Positions 33,984 to 45,215 of a DNA stretch of 64,000 nucleotides are shown piece by piece; position 1 is the stretch's first letter, and every line of letters starts with the position of its first letter. The notes under the pieces were generated by a model. That model searched no databases. It saw only the letters and a program-made list of their open reading frames with translations, and was not told where the DNA came from. The stretch comes from Chaetomium olivaceum. Lineage: Eukaryota > Ascomycota > Sordariomycetes > Sordariales > Chaetomiaceae. The stretch covers positions 45,723-109,722 of the forward strand of contig JAYWVB010000078.1 of assembly GCA_039881045.1 (NCBI GenBank). The letters are read 5' to 3'. Both the position numbers and the translations under genes were made by a program.

Positions 33984-36092
33984 TATGGGGTTCCCGAAGC
34001 CAGGCCAAAGAACGCCGAAACCTAGACTAAATGCACCGAAGCCCGGGCTAGGGGACGCCGGGGCCCAGGCGGGACCGAAAGACCGGGCCTGTGAGAATCG
34101 ACTTACGGCCGCCCTGACCGGGTTTGCTGCTAGCTAAAAGTTTCCGACCACAATTCGGCCATTCAGCGTATTGCGGGGTCCTGGTCGTCTTGGCATTAAA
34201 ATCATCGTTCACCCTGTAATCTGTAGGCTCAGAAAGTATCGTAATGTCAAGATTACAAGGTTAGGACCACGCCTTTGGCGTGTGGTCGCCAAGGCGTAAT
34301 CAAACCCCCCGAGGTGGACCCAGGGGACCAGATGCGGTATTTTTCAGGGTCAGATGCCCGCACACAGCTGTTTGAACCAGACACAGACATCACGACGGTT
34401 GCACTGCAGTAGTTGACCATCAATTGGCTCAACTGGCCGTAATTACACTGTTTTCACTACGTTTGACTGTCCCATCTCGGTATCCGTGGCTGTGGGTTTT
34501 CCAACACGTAACCCTGATTCTCTGGTTACCTAAGGTAATTAGGCCCGATGCGGCTCGCTGAGAGCTAACGTTAATTTTAGATGGCCATGCTCCATTTTAT
34601 CAAACATAACGAATGTATCCTCTCTGATTCTTGTTTCGTGTGAAAGATCCAGAACATCCCGGCGCGACATTGTTCGGAGCGAAGTTGCCGTCAATCCGCC
34701 ACCAGTACGGTGCCCACCTCGCTGCCGTTCCCCGGAGCCATCGGTGGATTCTGGTGTGTAAGGTATCTACGCTTGATCCTACATCTTCTTCCCTAGCCTG
34801 CCCACCCCCAGAAACATGTTTGGCTCTGTGTTGAGGTTAGGTTAGCAGGGGATCAATGTTTGGAACATCCCCTTGCCAAGGGTGTTAGAGGGTGGTTACT
34901 GCTTGGTAAGGATGTAACAGCCGTGGTGATACCAACACTGAGAGACAGATATACTTTCTTTAGAACAAAGAAGTCGTGTTGAGACTTTCGGAATTCATGG
35001 CATACGAGCATCTTATTGGGAGCCTTAGGAGGATCTCTTCGGATTTCGAAGGGGGCGTCCCTTCTTGAAACCGAGGAAAGTCCATAATATAAGGATCTTA
35101 AGGCATTGTTAAGGCATTCGCGCGATCGTTATACTTTGAAAGTGACAGGATATAGAGAAGTCTAAGTCTTATAGCGTGCCACGGCCTTATTGCTACGGGA
35201 AGCTTAAACGTACCAAGCTAGTTGCTTAGGCTCCTTATACATTCTGTCCGTCCGGCTCCTGGAGCTGCAACGGAGGGAGCCAATGTACTTTCATCACTGC
35301 TTGCTACCCGTCGCAGCAACGGCTTTTAAGCCGAGTGCTGGTGAGATTCTTATGGATCTCGGCGCACTAGCCTCCCTCAAGCCCGGTGATAGCTTTATCC
35401 TATTGCCTCGACCTCTGTTCATAGTTTTGAGGAACAACCTGGATATTGGCAAGGAAGTTGTGGTTAGAAATACGCTTCTCCAGGGCGTGGATCTCGTACC
35501 CGGACGCCTCTCCCCTTGATGTGGCCTAGTTGGACCTACCCCGTATCCCTTGGATAGCCCATTGAAAATCAAAGGCAAGTATGTCCACCCTGACCCTCCG
35601 CTGAGTTGTCTGCCACCGGACCTCCCGAGGAGAAGGTTCCATCACCGGATCGCGGCGGCTCGAGTATAGCGATTATATTCTGAATTCTCCGTTTTGAACG
35701 TTGCGTATGATACTCCGTGACCAACGCTGGCGTTTTTTGAGGCGCACTGCCGGGGGGTTCGCTATACGCTCTTTTGATGAGACAGAACGCGGTAGTGTCG
35801 TTCTCGGGGTCGTCCACACGGAAGCGCAGAATAGGGTAGGTATCACCCCCAAGCTTTCGGTATAAGCGTTAACAACTTGTTTCGTCATAACCTTGACTCC
35901 CCTGTAGGAGCAGAAGCCAACCTGATTATCAATGGCAGTAATATACCTTACCGGACGTCATAGCGTAACTGGGCGATATGGAACCAAGTATCTCCAAGTG
36001 CTACTATAACTACCACTTGCTGTATAGTATTAGATAAAATACTCGACTCACAAAGCTTTTCGAAATAAAGAAAGATGAGAAGACAAGATATG
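33984..36092. other. Gene-poor relic sequence between LINE and methyltransferase
   Basis: 2.1 kb without a recognisable gene. Right after the LINE tail (33985-34130) is a GC-rich patch with repeated GGGCC/GCCCGGG words. At 34262-34297 there are nested inverted repeats (CGCCTTTGGCG and CGCCAAGGCG). The rest is AT-richer and has scattered open frames (for example 35283-35519) without motifs. It looks like old, degraded accessory DNA. Confidence 0.4.
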
Positions 36093-36833
36093 TTAATTAA
36101 AGCTAGCGGATCGGGTAGAAGTATGAAAAAACGCCATCGTTGTAGCAAGGGTAGAAAACGTCGCTGCGATGAAACTAAGAGCCACGCCAATTGAGCTTCG
36201 ACTGGCTGCCCAATAATATCGACGAAGCCGGCCGCCACCAGACTTTTTGCCAAGGCCGCGCGCTCTCTGAGAGACAGAGTTCCAAGTGGGAGTTGCGTTG
36301 CCCTCGCTCGTGTATTTGAACGGGATATCACACAGCTCGAGGTATCCACCCGGGATTTTAGACAATGCAAGGAGCCACGGAACAGTCCGGACCAATCCTG
36401 AATGTTGCCCAGAAGCTTGCTGCCGCGTATGAGATTAAACGATGCCGGTGCACTTTGCAACTCCCAGTTGATATTATCGAATATAAAGCGGCAGTTCGGC
36501 TCGGTGAAATACTGGACAGGAGCAATGTCTAAAGCAAGAACGCGGGCCGATGTACGGAGAGCGACCTTAGCTAAAAGTTAACCTATACAGACGGGAGATA
36601 TTGTTTAACTTACTCTGCCAGCAGCCAGAGCCGCACTTTAGGACCAGGACTCTTGTAGGTTCATCGCTCCAAGGGGTCGCTGGATCTACCGCGTTTTGCA
36701 GACGTGACTGACACGTTGTCATGGCATGACAACCGCCAGACACCTCTGAATCAGCCAGCCGCTGCGGGACTTGACACCTGGGAGGGGTCTGGCCCTGCTT
36801 TGGAGCAGCCGCATGGTATCTGAGCTCGCACAT
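36093..36833 (-). pseudogene. Decayed SAM-dependent methyltransferase
   Basis: The minus strand has the outline of the large fungal family of class I methyltransferases that includes LaeA-like proteins. Exon 1 (ATG 36833 to 36614) ends in motif I, TRVLVLKCGSGCWQ. A normal intron (GTAAGT to TTTTAG, 36613-36571) joins to ARVLALDIAPVQ, EPNCRFIFDNINWELQ and GNIQDWSGLFR, all matching the family. Near 36360 the frame then shifts to KIPGGYLELCDIPF (the usual LKPGGYLEL block). The C-terminal AGFVDIIGQP lies in the first frame again. At least two frameshifts, and D/G changes in motif I (VLVLKCGSG against VLDLGCGTG), mark it as non-functional. Confidence 0.68.
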
Positions 36834-37095
36834 GGCAGCTATGACATCATATTCCTTACGGACCCTTGGGACGGTGACGCCTTAAGTGATGTATAAGGAG
36901 AGGCGGGAATGGACTAGATTGCTTCGAATGAAGAGAGAAAGAGAGAAAGAGCTAAGCTACAGGAAAGAAAGAAACAGCTTTATCGCGTTGCTGCGGGGCA
37001 TGGGAGGTTCTAGCATAACCCATCCAAGTGGGACTCCGACCTACCAGACTGCCGGTTTAGACGGCCTCAGCCGGGTTTCACTCCCTTTTCACCTT

Positions 37096-37595
37096 TCACC
37101 GCTCCTCCGTAGGCGAGAAGAAGTCTGTAATCCTGGTGTCCCGGCTACCCTTCAGCCGCTTGAGGTTGCTGCTCTTCTCTCCACCATCGTCACCTCGGCG
37201 GTACAGCCGTGCCCCTTCAAGATGGATTCCGCCAGCACACCAGCGGTGCGCGGTTGCCCCGTAATCCACGTTAAAACAAGGGCATCGTTTCTTCTTGTGC
37301 AGCGTCATGAGGCTCAGGAGCCCAATGATGCCGTCGCCTCGGGGAGTCGGCATACCAAAGGAGCATTTCTTCGCCCACACCTTGCTGCATAAAAGTAATC
37401 GGCGCTTGTGTACTTGTCGGTAGCTTGATTGCGCGCTTGTATCGGACCACCCACTGGCAGGTGGTCTTGGGGCGCGACGTCGTGGCTGGCTCGGGCATGA
37501 CGGAGGAAAGCGGCTGCCGGTCTCGAGTCGTTGTGTTTTGAAGCCCACGTAGCGGCGCGAGCGCGAGACACGATGAAGAGGGGAAGTTGTGGCAC
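37096..37595 (-). CDS. Unrecognised coding-like region, fragmentary
   Basis: Several overlapping minus-strand frames end here. The most gene-like stretch is in the frame stopping at 37096. It reads CSFGMPTPRGDGIIGLLSLM, then CPCFNVDYGATAHRWCAGG, and ends TRITDFFSPTEER. The last piece loosely resembles a PCNA-binding box (ITDFF). An ATG at 37498 opens a different frame (MPEPATTSRPKTTCQWVVRY). A GT-AG join might link them, but I could not fix one. I do not recognise the family. It lies in a region of decayed genes and may be a remnant. Confidence 0.3.
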
Positions 37596-37989
37596 TGGAC
37601 AGGGAGGGGACGGCGTTCCTTTTATAGACAGAACCCTAAACGCTGGGCATTAAGCCGAGGTAACCCCCTTTCCCATCGGCTCAACAAAAATACCGCTGGC
37701 GATGAAGAGCGCCACAGCATCCGTGCAATTGAATCTACCTTAACTGTCGCGCCCCATCTTGCCCACCCCGCGGCGAATTTAATCGATGCGTGGTGTGCTC
37801 GCGCCTTCCGAACAAGTGCCGGTTTCAAGCATCCGACGGCAGTAGTAAAGTAAAAGGCAGTAGTTAAGGCGTCTTTCGGCAATTAACTCTCTTCTATCTA
37901 GAGGTTAACCTCCCCAATAAGCATACGCTTGAGCTAATAGAGAAGATCATCTAGAGAACGATAATCGGAACATGGGATTATGCTATTTA
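37596..37989. other. Short intergenic stretch, nothing seen
   Basis: Between the unrecognised minus-strand frames and the end of the DUF3435 gene. No repeats or motifs seen. Confidence 0.45.
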
Positions 37990-40900
37990 ATGAACGGATC
38001 TGCGGCCTCGCCGCCTTGGTTTGCTCGGCCATTGTGCTCTCAGCCCTGGGCTCAGCTCCTTGTAGGTAGCCCAGATTGTTGCGTTCTCCCATGGCCAGTC
38101 TTTGAACCGGAGGCGGAACGGCGCCCGACCTGCCGGCTTCTTGTATAACACGGTGACACCCGAGTGGTACCCTTTCCAACTGGCCTCAAATGAATCGATG
38201 AGGTCATCAGACACATCGTTTCAATGCTGCCACGAGCATGTACCGTCTTTCCACTGGAGATAGAACATATCGCCCCGTTTCTCGAGCACAGTTTTGACAG
38301 GGTAATCCTTCTCATTATCGAAAATGCTGGTGCTATCTTCCATCACCATGTCCCGGGGCGTAGGAAGGGTGTTTCTTGATGTGTCGTGGTCCCGTAGAGC
38401 AGGGTCAAAAAGGCCCACACTATGGATTTCAAGGTGTGATTCCATGAATGTCGACACAGCTTGGAGATGCACGGCTTGTGCTGCCAGCATGGGACTGCGC
38501 CCAGCATCATCGGCTCCACCCATCTCATAGGACGGAAGAGGCGATGCCATGTTGTCCCACTCTGTCTCCTCGAGTTGCTCGTATACCTGCAGATCGTCTG
38601 GACTGTGCTGCGAGCTTGTCTGTAGCTGCTCCCACAGCTCAGAGCCTTCTTCTGATGTAGACATCTCGCTGCCGGGCTCCGGGTATTCTCCGCTGTGAGG
38701 GATTGGGGACGTGAACTGGGTGGAAAGGTCCCACCCATGTTCTTCGGGACGACCCGACGAAGCTATGGTGTCGGGGGGCTCAGGGTATGGAGTGGTGCCG
38801 AGCTCATTGGCTTCGGAAGTGCTAATGTCGCGCCCCCATCGACCCAGGCAAAACGGCGCGTCCATATCGGCCGTGTCCTCCACGTAGGGGACGCTTAGAG
38901 TAGGGCTGGTGCGCAGAGAGCAGTCGGCCTCGCTAGGCAACGATGGGAGCCCCGTTTCACTGCTGCTTTCCCCTCTGGGCGGCCGTAGGTGAATGCGATG
39001 GCATTGGGAGGAATGGTATTTAAAATCCACCTCGTTGTGGAAGGCATCCTCCATCTCGCATTCCGGACGTGGACAGGCCACGACACCGGTACCAGTCAAA
39101 ACCTTAGCAAGATGCCTGTCGACGCAGTTCCACATCGTAGCTTTCTGTCTCACAACCTTCCCGCAGAACATGCATACAAAGTGTTCCTTTACGGGTGGAC
39201 TGGGCGAAAACGAAGCGGGAGCTACATAGCTCTCTTCGCGTCTTGGCTCGGGATGCTTGGTAGGGAGAACCGCTGGCTCCCGGATCATGGACGCGAACCA
39301 TGGTCGTTTGCGGGGCCCGCAGTGGTCCACGGCCTGTGGCTTTTGGGGATCTAGTAGCAGCGCTTGATCCTTCGTTTCGACGATCCAGGCATACCGAATT
39401 AGGGCTATAGTTGCGTCGATCTTCTTGCGCACGATGATGTCTTCGGAGAGTTTGTCGTCGAAATTCCCGAAAAGAGCGGCAAGTTTTCTTCGTTCGGGAA
39501 CGGTAAAATAGACAGGTCGTATCTCCTGAGGAGCCGCCGGCTGGGTTTGGGTTTCGCTCGACAGCCGCCTACCCAACTCTTCGTTGTTCTTTGTGGTAAA
39601 GTGATCCTTGCGGAAGAGGCCGAGGATTCTACGTCCGTGCCGCTGTTTTGCTACCTTCAGTTGAATTTGCAAACTGGAATACTTCGTCTTGTCGGCTCCA
39701 GTGGCCAGCTGGCCTTCCCGTACTTTTCTCCAAGCTCGGTTTGAAGGGCCGACAGCTGCTCCTCTAGCTGAAGTACCGTGCTATCGGGGCCAACGAGACG
39801 CATCATCTCGTCTGTCACCTCTGACGGCGCATTCTCGTCGTAGCGAAGGCCAATATGGTTGAGAATGTCGATGAGGGGTGAGTGGGCACCACGACCTAGG
39901 AATGCATCCTGAGGAATGGCCCTCATCCCTTGGCCGACGTAAGACGTTTCGTACACGTTGGTACCCGGGCGATGCCTCGCTCCCCTATTTCGGACGGATG
40001 TCCGGTAGTTTGCTGTTCGGGAGTTAGGAACGGACATGCCAGGGCGGTGGGTGCAACTTACTGTCCAGATTCTCCAGATTGCCTCGACGATAGTCATACC
40101 CCTGAGGCTTGTCTGGAAGTCCAGCTTCCTTGCCCTGTCTTTCCGCATTATTGTCGAGGATGGCCTTCGTGATCGGTTCGTCCGTCTTCATAGGGCGGCC
40201 ATCCGGGCCAAAGGCCGTACGACGGAACACCGGCGCATGCAGGTACTCCTTCTTCCAGGGAATCTCAACCGAGGGCTGGCGGATCTTAGTTTGGAACAAC
40301 TTCTCGACAATGCTGTCTATTTCCATCCTAGAGGCATCGACATACAAGGCGTCCCAGTCGATAACGCCTTCGGCGCAAGCCTTCCCGAGGATATGCACGA
40401 TGGGACAGAGAAGGGGATAGGGTTCCTCGATGAAGTGGTAGGTCGTCGGAACCGTCTCGTTGTTGTGGCCTTTGTGGAATCTCAAGAGGACGTCCATGGC
40501 GAACATATCTCGACCGCCGTTGTTCTCGGGGTCCGAAAGAATGCGAACGGTTATATCTTCCCAGCAAAGGACTTTGTACTGAGGCAGCGTCCTATCATCG
40601 ACCCCACCACAGACCCAGCAACACTTGGGTACCTTCTCCATGTATGGATCAGTGCCGTCATCAAGGTCTGTGTAGGCATCGGACTCTTCGAGATATCTCT
40701 GTAAATATTTCTCGGCGTTGCGCTTGGGCCAGACCAGCTCATGGGAGCGACATCCTGTCCACATCTTGAACATGCGGCATAATACATCATCAAGCCGGTC
40801 CAGCCCGATCTTGAAGGGCTGTCGAGAACGGACCCAGGTGAAATGAACCAGATATATGAAACAGCGAGGTCCCATGATGTTTTTGTGTTTCGGTTCGGTT

Positions 40901-41352
40901 CGCAGGCCAAATTTGGAGACGAGCTCTTGTTTGGCAATCTGAAGCATGTAACCTCGGACACGTTCGTCGAGCTCGGAGCCTGTGAACCTGAAGTACAGTG
41001 CCGACAAGTCTCGAAGATATCGGCGGGGTGTCGCCAAGCTTCGAATCCTTCCCCTGCGCATGAACCAGCGAGCAAATGCATCGGTAATACCTTTCTCCTC
41101 CCAGCAAAGTGCTCGGAGAAGGGGTTTCCACCCGCGACCTTGAGGGTCGTGGAAGGACGTGCAGAAGTTGCGCCATCGTTCCTGCGCAACAACAAGGTTG
41201 ACTATCGTGTTATCGGCACGATTAGGTGGCAAGGGGCGTCGCCTATTACCACGGTGGTAAACATCGTGAAGCTCGGCTGCTGTCAATGGTACCGCAGCGG
41301 TGGTTAACCGCGCGGCAAGCTGCGCCCGCACTCGTTCCGCTACAGCGTCCAT
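37990..41352 (-). pseudogene. DUF3435 (tyrosine recombinase family) - C2H2 - chromodomain-like protein, disrupted
   Basis: From ATG 41352, exon 1 (to 40062) and exon 2 (from 40012) join through a GTAAGT/ACAG intron. The N-terminal 500 residues match DUF3435, the family that includes Starship captain recombinases: WKPLLRALCWEEKGITDAFA, FKMWTGCRSHELVWPKRNAE, GGRDMFAMDVLLRFHKGHNN, YPLLCPIVHILGKA. A catalytic-type C terminus follows, with YDYRRGNLEN (Arg), GARHRPG (His) and NVYETSYV (Tyr). At about 39715 the frame shifts by one base (GEKYGK to QLATGADKTKYSS). Then come RKDHFTTKNNEELGR, a zinc-finger pair (CMFCGK, CPRPECEMEDAF, HSSQCHRIH), and a Ser/Glu-rich linker. A TGA at 38221-38223 ends it, yet the same frame continues to 37990 and completes a chromodomain-like fold: YPVKTVLEKR, FYLQWKDG, SWQH-stop-NDVSDDLIDSFE. 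Confidence 0.75.
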
Positions 41353-42958
41353 TTTTGTTTGGGCTAGGTGCACTGTACACAACTTAACCCTCTGTTAGCA
41401 GAGTCCATACTCAGTTCGATCTAAGTACCTGAGCTTACCAAAAAAAGCTGTGACTGATTGTATGCGGGAACAATTGTCGAAACAGTGTCAAAAGGCTATC
41501 AGCAATGAAAACGCCAGTGGGTGCAGACATATGGCAGGTTTTAAGCCAGGCTCGTGGCATTTATCGCCGCAAGTGTGAGCCGCCGTGGGCTCGGCTTCCT
41601 GATGACCTCCCGTCCACTGTTGAGGATTGGAGGTATGCAGCGCTTCAGTGCGTGCCAGGGGTTTAGTACTGTGCGGGTACTGTTAACACTGAGAGAACAT
41701 GTTGCCCCGCCCGACATGTACTTTATTGACGTGGCTTAGACTGCTGAAAGTTGAGGCCACGCGCCCGCCAAAAACAGCAGTCCAAACCGCAGCACATAGA
41801 GTCTAGGTAGAATATATGCGCCTAGCCCTTGAGTCCTCGAACTCAAGTTGCTCCAAGTTGGGAAGCAGCGCCAGCAGCAAACCAACCAGCTTCACTCCAG
41901 CAATTTTGACCAAACTGTGCATTCCCCAAAAGCAGGCGCGGTAACCGTTGGCCGCAGCCGCTGTAGCCGGGGACAAACTCGTGATACGGGACTGACTGGG
42001 CGAGGGACCGGAATCGCCTCGAGACCAGGTACGTGGAGTGAAGGACCATACAGTAGTCGCGCGAGTACCACGACGGCTGGTCGGGATCCTGTTGCCCCTC
42101 AAGGGCCAGACTCAGAGCTGCAGAAGTAGCCATCGGACGAATCGTAATTGTGCCCCTTGGTGCAGTGCAGGCAGAAATGGGTCAGGGTTAGCGTGAGCGT
42201 CTCAATAGGCAAGCTAGCAAGACTGGCCGCCATAGTTTCGGCATGTTGTAGGTCTTCAACTTATCAGAATGCCTCAGTATGTACAGTACCTGCTCACCGA
42301 CTGTGAAATGTTTTCAATATCCATCCATGTTGTTGCGGAGTTGTGTAGTTGAGATCAAGGAGTCAAGTTGGGCCACCAGGCCGTCTTGGTTTGCACAAGG
42401 TAGATATTTCCCGGGGAATCTTTGTATCGTAGGCAATGTATAAAGTAGGTAGTTTTGGCCTTACCTGAATCAGCGGGTGAGTCGGTGATATGTGCGGGAG
42501 AGGACCCCGTCCCAAATACTGATCAAAATAGTTCACCCTAGCCGACGTAGGTCGCATCTTAGGCTAGCCAAGGGAGCTCCTCTTCGTATCACGGCCGTAT
42601 AAGTCGGCCGCCTCCTAAGCGCTGTGGCTTCCGGGAGAGTAACGGAAATAACTATTCGTAACGCTGCCCGGTTCCCGCTGCATTGTGTGGATAGTGGTTG
42701 AAGCGCCTGAACGGCTTGGCACACGGACAAACAATGCCAATGTCTGTTGGTCTGCCCCTAGTACAGGGCAGTGTGGCGGGGCCCGTTTCGGCTTGGAAGG
42801 CTTTCTAAACTGTGCCAATGAGGGAGGCAGCCAGGGCCGCGTACAGGCGGCCAGGCCTGCGAGAAATTGGGTAAAAGACGCGGATCCTCGGCTGCTGTGT
42901 GACTTCGCTGGCGATATCATTTCGTTTTGACGTAGGCAAGATACCTAAGGTAGTCAAC
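41353..42958. other. Intergenic, no gene seen
   Basis: 1.6 kb between the start of the DUF3435 gene and the helicase gene, which diverge. It should hold both promoters. If the DUF3435 gene belongs to a Starship, the element's captain-side end would be expected here. I could not identify terminal repeats by eye. Confidence 0.45.
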
Positions 42959-43354
42959 ATGGGAAAACGGCGTATTCCCCGCGATACGACCTCGCCCGGG
43001 AAGAGGCCGAGACGGACGAGGAGAACGACGACGGCCACGAGGCTTGGACAGGACGCTGTTGAGATTATCGAGATTCCCTCATCGACACCGTCGTCGACGT
43101 CGCCAGCGCCGTGCACTGTCAAAACACGGTGGCATCACAGCTCAACCCACGATGGGGAAGATTGAGAGAGTTTCAACGGTACAAGTTGTCCAAGATTGGA
43201 CTCAAGAGTCTGGGGGTTATTCAACGCGCACTGCTGACCTCGGCAATTTAGCTGTCTCTGCTGAGAGTCCCGCCGGGCTGCCGTATGAAGTTTGTTTTGG
43301 ATTGGTATGAATCATTCCCAGACCATCCCCTCAGAGTGTTGCTAATTCCACATA

Positions 43355-43401
43355 ACGTACTTGCATAACGAAGCGCCCACCATAACGAAGCGCCCACTTT
43401 T
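43355..43401 (+). repeat. Left terminal inverted repeat of pogo element
   Basis: 47 bp starting ACGTACTTGC, ending CACTTTT. It is the exact reverse complement of 45169-45215 and contains two direct copies of a 17-bp CATAACGAAGCGCCCAC unit. Confidence 0.95.
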
Positions 43402-43452
43402 TTACACCTAACAACCTTCCAACTCTATCCTCACTTTTCTCCACACAACAAA

Positions 43453-45108
43453 ATGGAATCTCTTCCAAAAGAAACTCGTATGATCCTTGCGCTTGAAGCT
43501 CTCAAGAAAGACCCTAAACTTTCTGTCCGAAAAGCTTCTGCGATCTACGAGGTCTCACGAAGCTCGCTCCGCGACCGACGCGCCGGAAAGCAACCACGAC
43601 GCGAAATACCAGCCAACCTTCGAAAACTGACTGACTTTGAAGAGCAAGTCCTTCTTGAGAGAGTACTCGACCTTGATGCGCGAGGATTTCAGCCCCAGCT
43701 CTCGGACCTTCGAGAAATGGCCGATCGCCTTCGGGCCGCACGCGGCGCGTCGGGCGTCGGACCCCGATGGGCAAACGGTTTCGTAAAGCGACATTCCAAG
43801 GTTACGACGCGTTTCCGACGCCGAATCGATTACAAGAGAGCCCAATGCGAAGATCCCGACGTAGTAAACGCGTGGTTTCGGCTCGTACGCAACGTAATCG
43901 ATAAATACGCGATCCAAGAGGGGGACATCTACAACTTCGACGAGACTGGGTTCCAGATGGGCATACTTTCGAGTGCAAAGGTCGTGACGAGCTCCGAGCG
44001 ACGTGGACGGCCTCGCACAAAGCAGCCTGGCAATCGAGAGTGGGTTACGGTGATCCAAGCTGTGTGTGCGGATGGCTGGGTCGTGCCGCCGTACTTTGTC
44101 GTCAAGGGGAAAAACCACCTCCTCCCTTGGTACCAGGACAGCCGGTTCCAGCCCGAATGGAGAGTCCATACAAGCGAGAATGGCTGGACAACAAATGAGA
44201 TTGGCCTCGATTGGCTAAAACATTTCGACGAGGCTACCAAACGCCGTACGAGAGGGGTACATCGACTGCTCATCCTTGACGGCCACGAAAGCCACCACTC
44301 GGTCGACTTCGAAGATTTCTGCAAGGCCAACAACATTGTTACACTTTGCATGCCTCCCCATTCTTCCCACTTTCTCCAGCCTCTTGATGTTGGGTGTTTT
44401 AGTCCGCTCAAGGCCTCGTACGGCAAGCGGATTGAGCAGATGATGCGGATGCAGATCACCCACATTACGAAGGAGGACTTCTTCGACGCGTTTGTCGAGG
44501 CATTTCACGCTTCAATCACAGCGAACAACATACGAGCGGGCTTTAGAGCAACTGGCCTTGTTCCTTTTGACCCTGAATTGGTAGTTTCTTGCCTCGACCC
44601 TAAGCCACTTACCCCATCTCCTCCAAACTCGCGTCCCGGAACAGCCTCGACTTGGGCCCTGAAGACCCCATCCAATGCGTACGACGCGACCAAGAGCTCC
44701 ATCACTCTCAAGCGGAAGATCGAGAACCATCAAGGTAGCTCTCCGACTCACATTTTCGACATCATCGACTTGCAGGCCAAGAGCATCTCAAAATTGGCAC
44801 ATGAAATGGTGTTACTCCGAGCTGAGGCCCAGGAACTTCGTACAGCAAATGAGCGACTAAGCAAGCGCCGTAGGACAAAGAAAACGCGTCTGCAGGAAGG
44901 AGGATCACTTAGTTTACAAGAGGCAAAGGGTTTGATGGCTGACCGGGGACTTGGTGATAAGGACTGCGAGGAAACGTCAGGGAGTAGTGGTTGTATAACA
45001 GTGGGTGGGCCACGCATTCGGCTCTGCAGCAACTGCAAGAAGCCCGGCCACAATGCGCGGACATGTCAAGTAGTTTGCGAGATGTCTGAAGACAGTGACT
45101 CCGAGTAG
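43453..45108 (+). CDS. pogo/Fot1-type transposase with C-terminal zinc knuckle
   Basis: One 551-residue frame from ATG 43453. The N terminus has a Psq-type helix-turn-helix (LSVRKASAIYEVSRSSLRDR) and a CENP-B-type domain (FVKRHSKVTTRFRRRIDYKR). The DDE_1 catalytic core follows: YNFDETGFQMG (first Asp), LLILDGHESHHS (second Asp), HFLQPLDVGCFSPLK (third Asp, as in pogo DDD enzymes). A putative coiled coil lies near 440-480. The C terminus has a CX2CX4HX4C zinc knuckle (CSNCKKPGHNARTC). No stop or frameshift interrupts it, and the terminal repeats are perfect, so the copy may be active or recent. The start fits with about 50 bp between the left repeat and the ATG. Confidence 0.95.
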   Translation: MESLPKETRMILALEALKKDPKLSVRKASAIYEVSRSSLRDRRAGKQPRREIPANLRKLTDFEEQVLLERVLDLDARGFQPQLSDLREMADRLRAARGASGVGPRWANGFVKRHSKVTTRFRRRIDYKRAQCEDPDVVNAWFRLVRNVIDKYAIQEGDIYNFDETGFQMGILSSAKVVTSSERRGRPRTKQPGNREWVTVIQAVCADGWVVPPYFVVKGKNHLLPWYQDSRFQPEWRVHTSENGWTTNEIGLDWLKHFDEATKRRTRGVHRLLILDGHESHHSVDFEDFCKANNIVTLCMPPHSSHFLQPLDVGCFSPLKASYGKRIEQMMRMQITHITKEDFFDAFVEAFHASITANNIRAGFRATGLVPFDPELVVSCLDPKPLTPSPPNSRPGTASTWALKTPSNAYDATKSSITLKRKIENHQGSSPTHIFDIIDLQAKSISKLAHEMVLLRAEAQELRTANERLSKRRRTKKTRLQEGGSLSLQEAKGLMADRGLGDKDCEETSGSSGCITVGGPRIRLCSNCKKPGHNARTCQVVCEMSEDSDSE

Positions 45109-45168
45109 TTTTAATTGATTTGAGTTGTTGTGGCTGAATTGACTTACACAAAGTGGTTGAGGTCCGGG

Positions 45169-45215
45169 AAAAGTGGGCGCTTCGTTATGGTGGGCGCTTC
45201 GTTATGCAAGTACGT
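45169..45215 (-). repeat. Right terminal inverted repeat of pogo element
   Basis: 47 bp ending GCAAGTACGT, perfectly matching the left end. It is followed by TA and, 10 bp further on, by the helicase intron's own acceptor (TTTTGTAG). Confidence 0.95.

Larger units (their letters stand above)
43355..45215 (+). mobile_element. pogo/Fot1-type Tc1-mariner DNA transposon, apparently complete
   Basis: An 1861-bp element bounded by TA dinucleotides (43353-43354 and 45216-45217), the target duplication of Tc1-mariner elements. Its ends are perfect 47-bp inverted repeats. Each repeat holds two direct copies of CATAACGAAGCGCCCAC. It carries one uninterrupted transposase gene on the + strand. It lies inside an intron of the helicase gene, between donor 43305 and acceptor 45227-45229. 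Removing it and one TA leaves an intron of about 62 bp. Confidence 0.95.

Noticed and set aside
41353..42958. Starship terminal repeat or target site
   Set aside because: No terminal repeat or flanking duplication could be recognised by eye; needs strain comparison.
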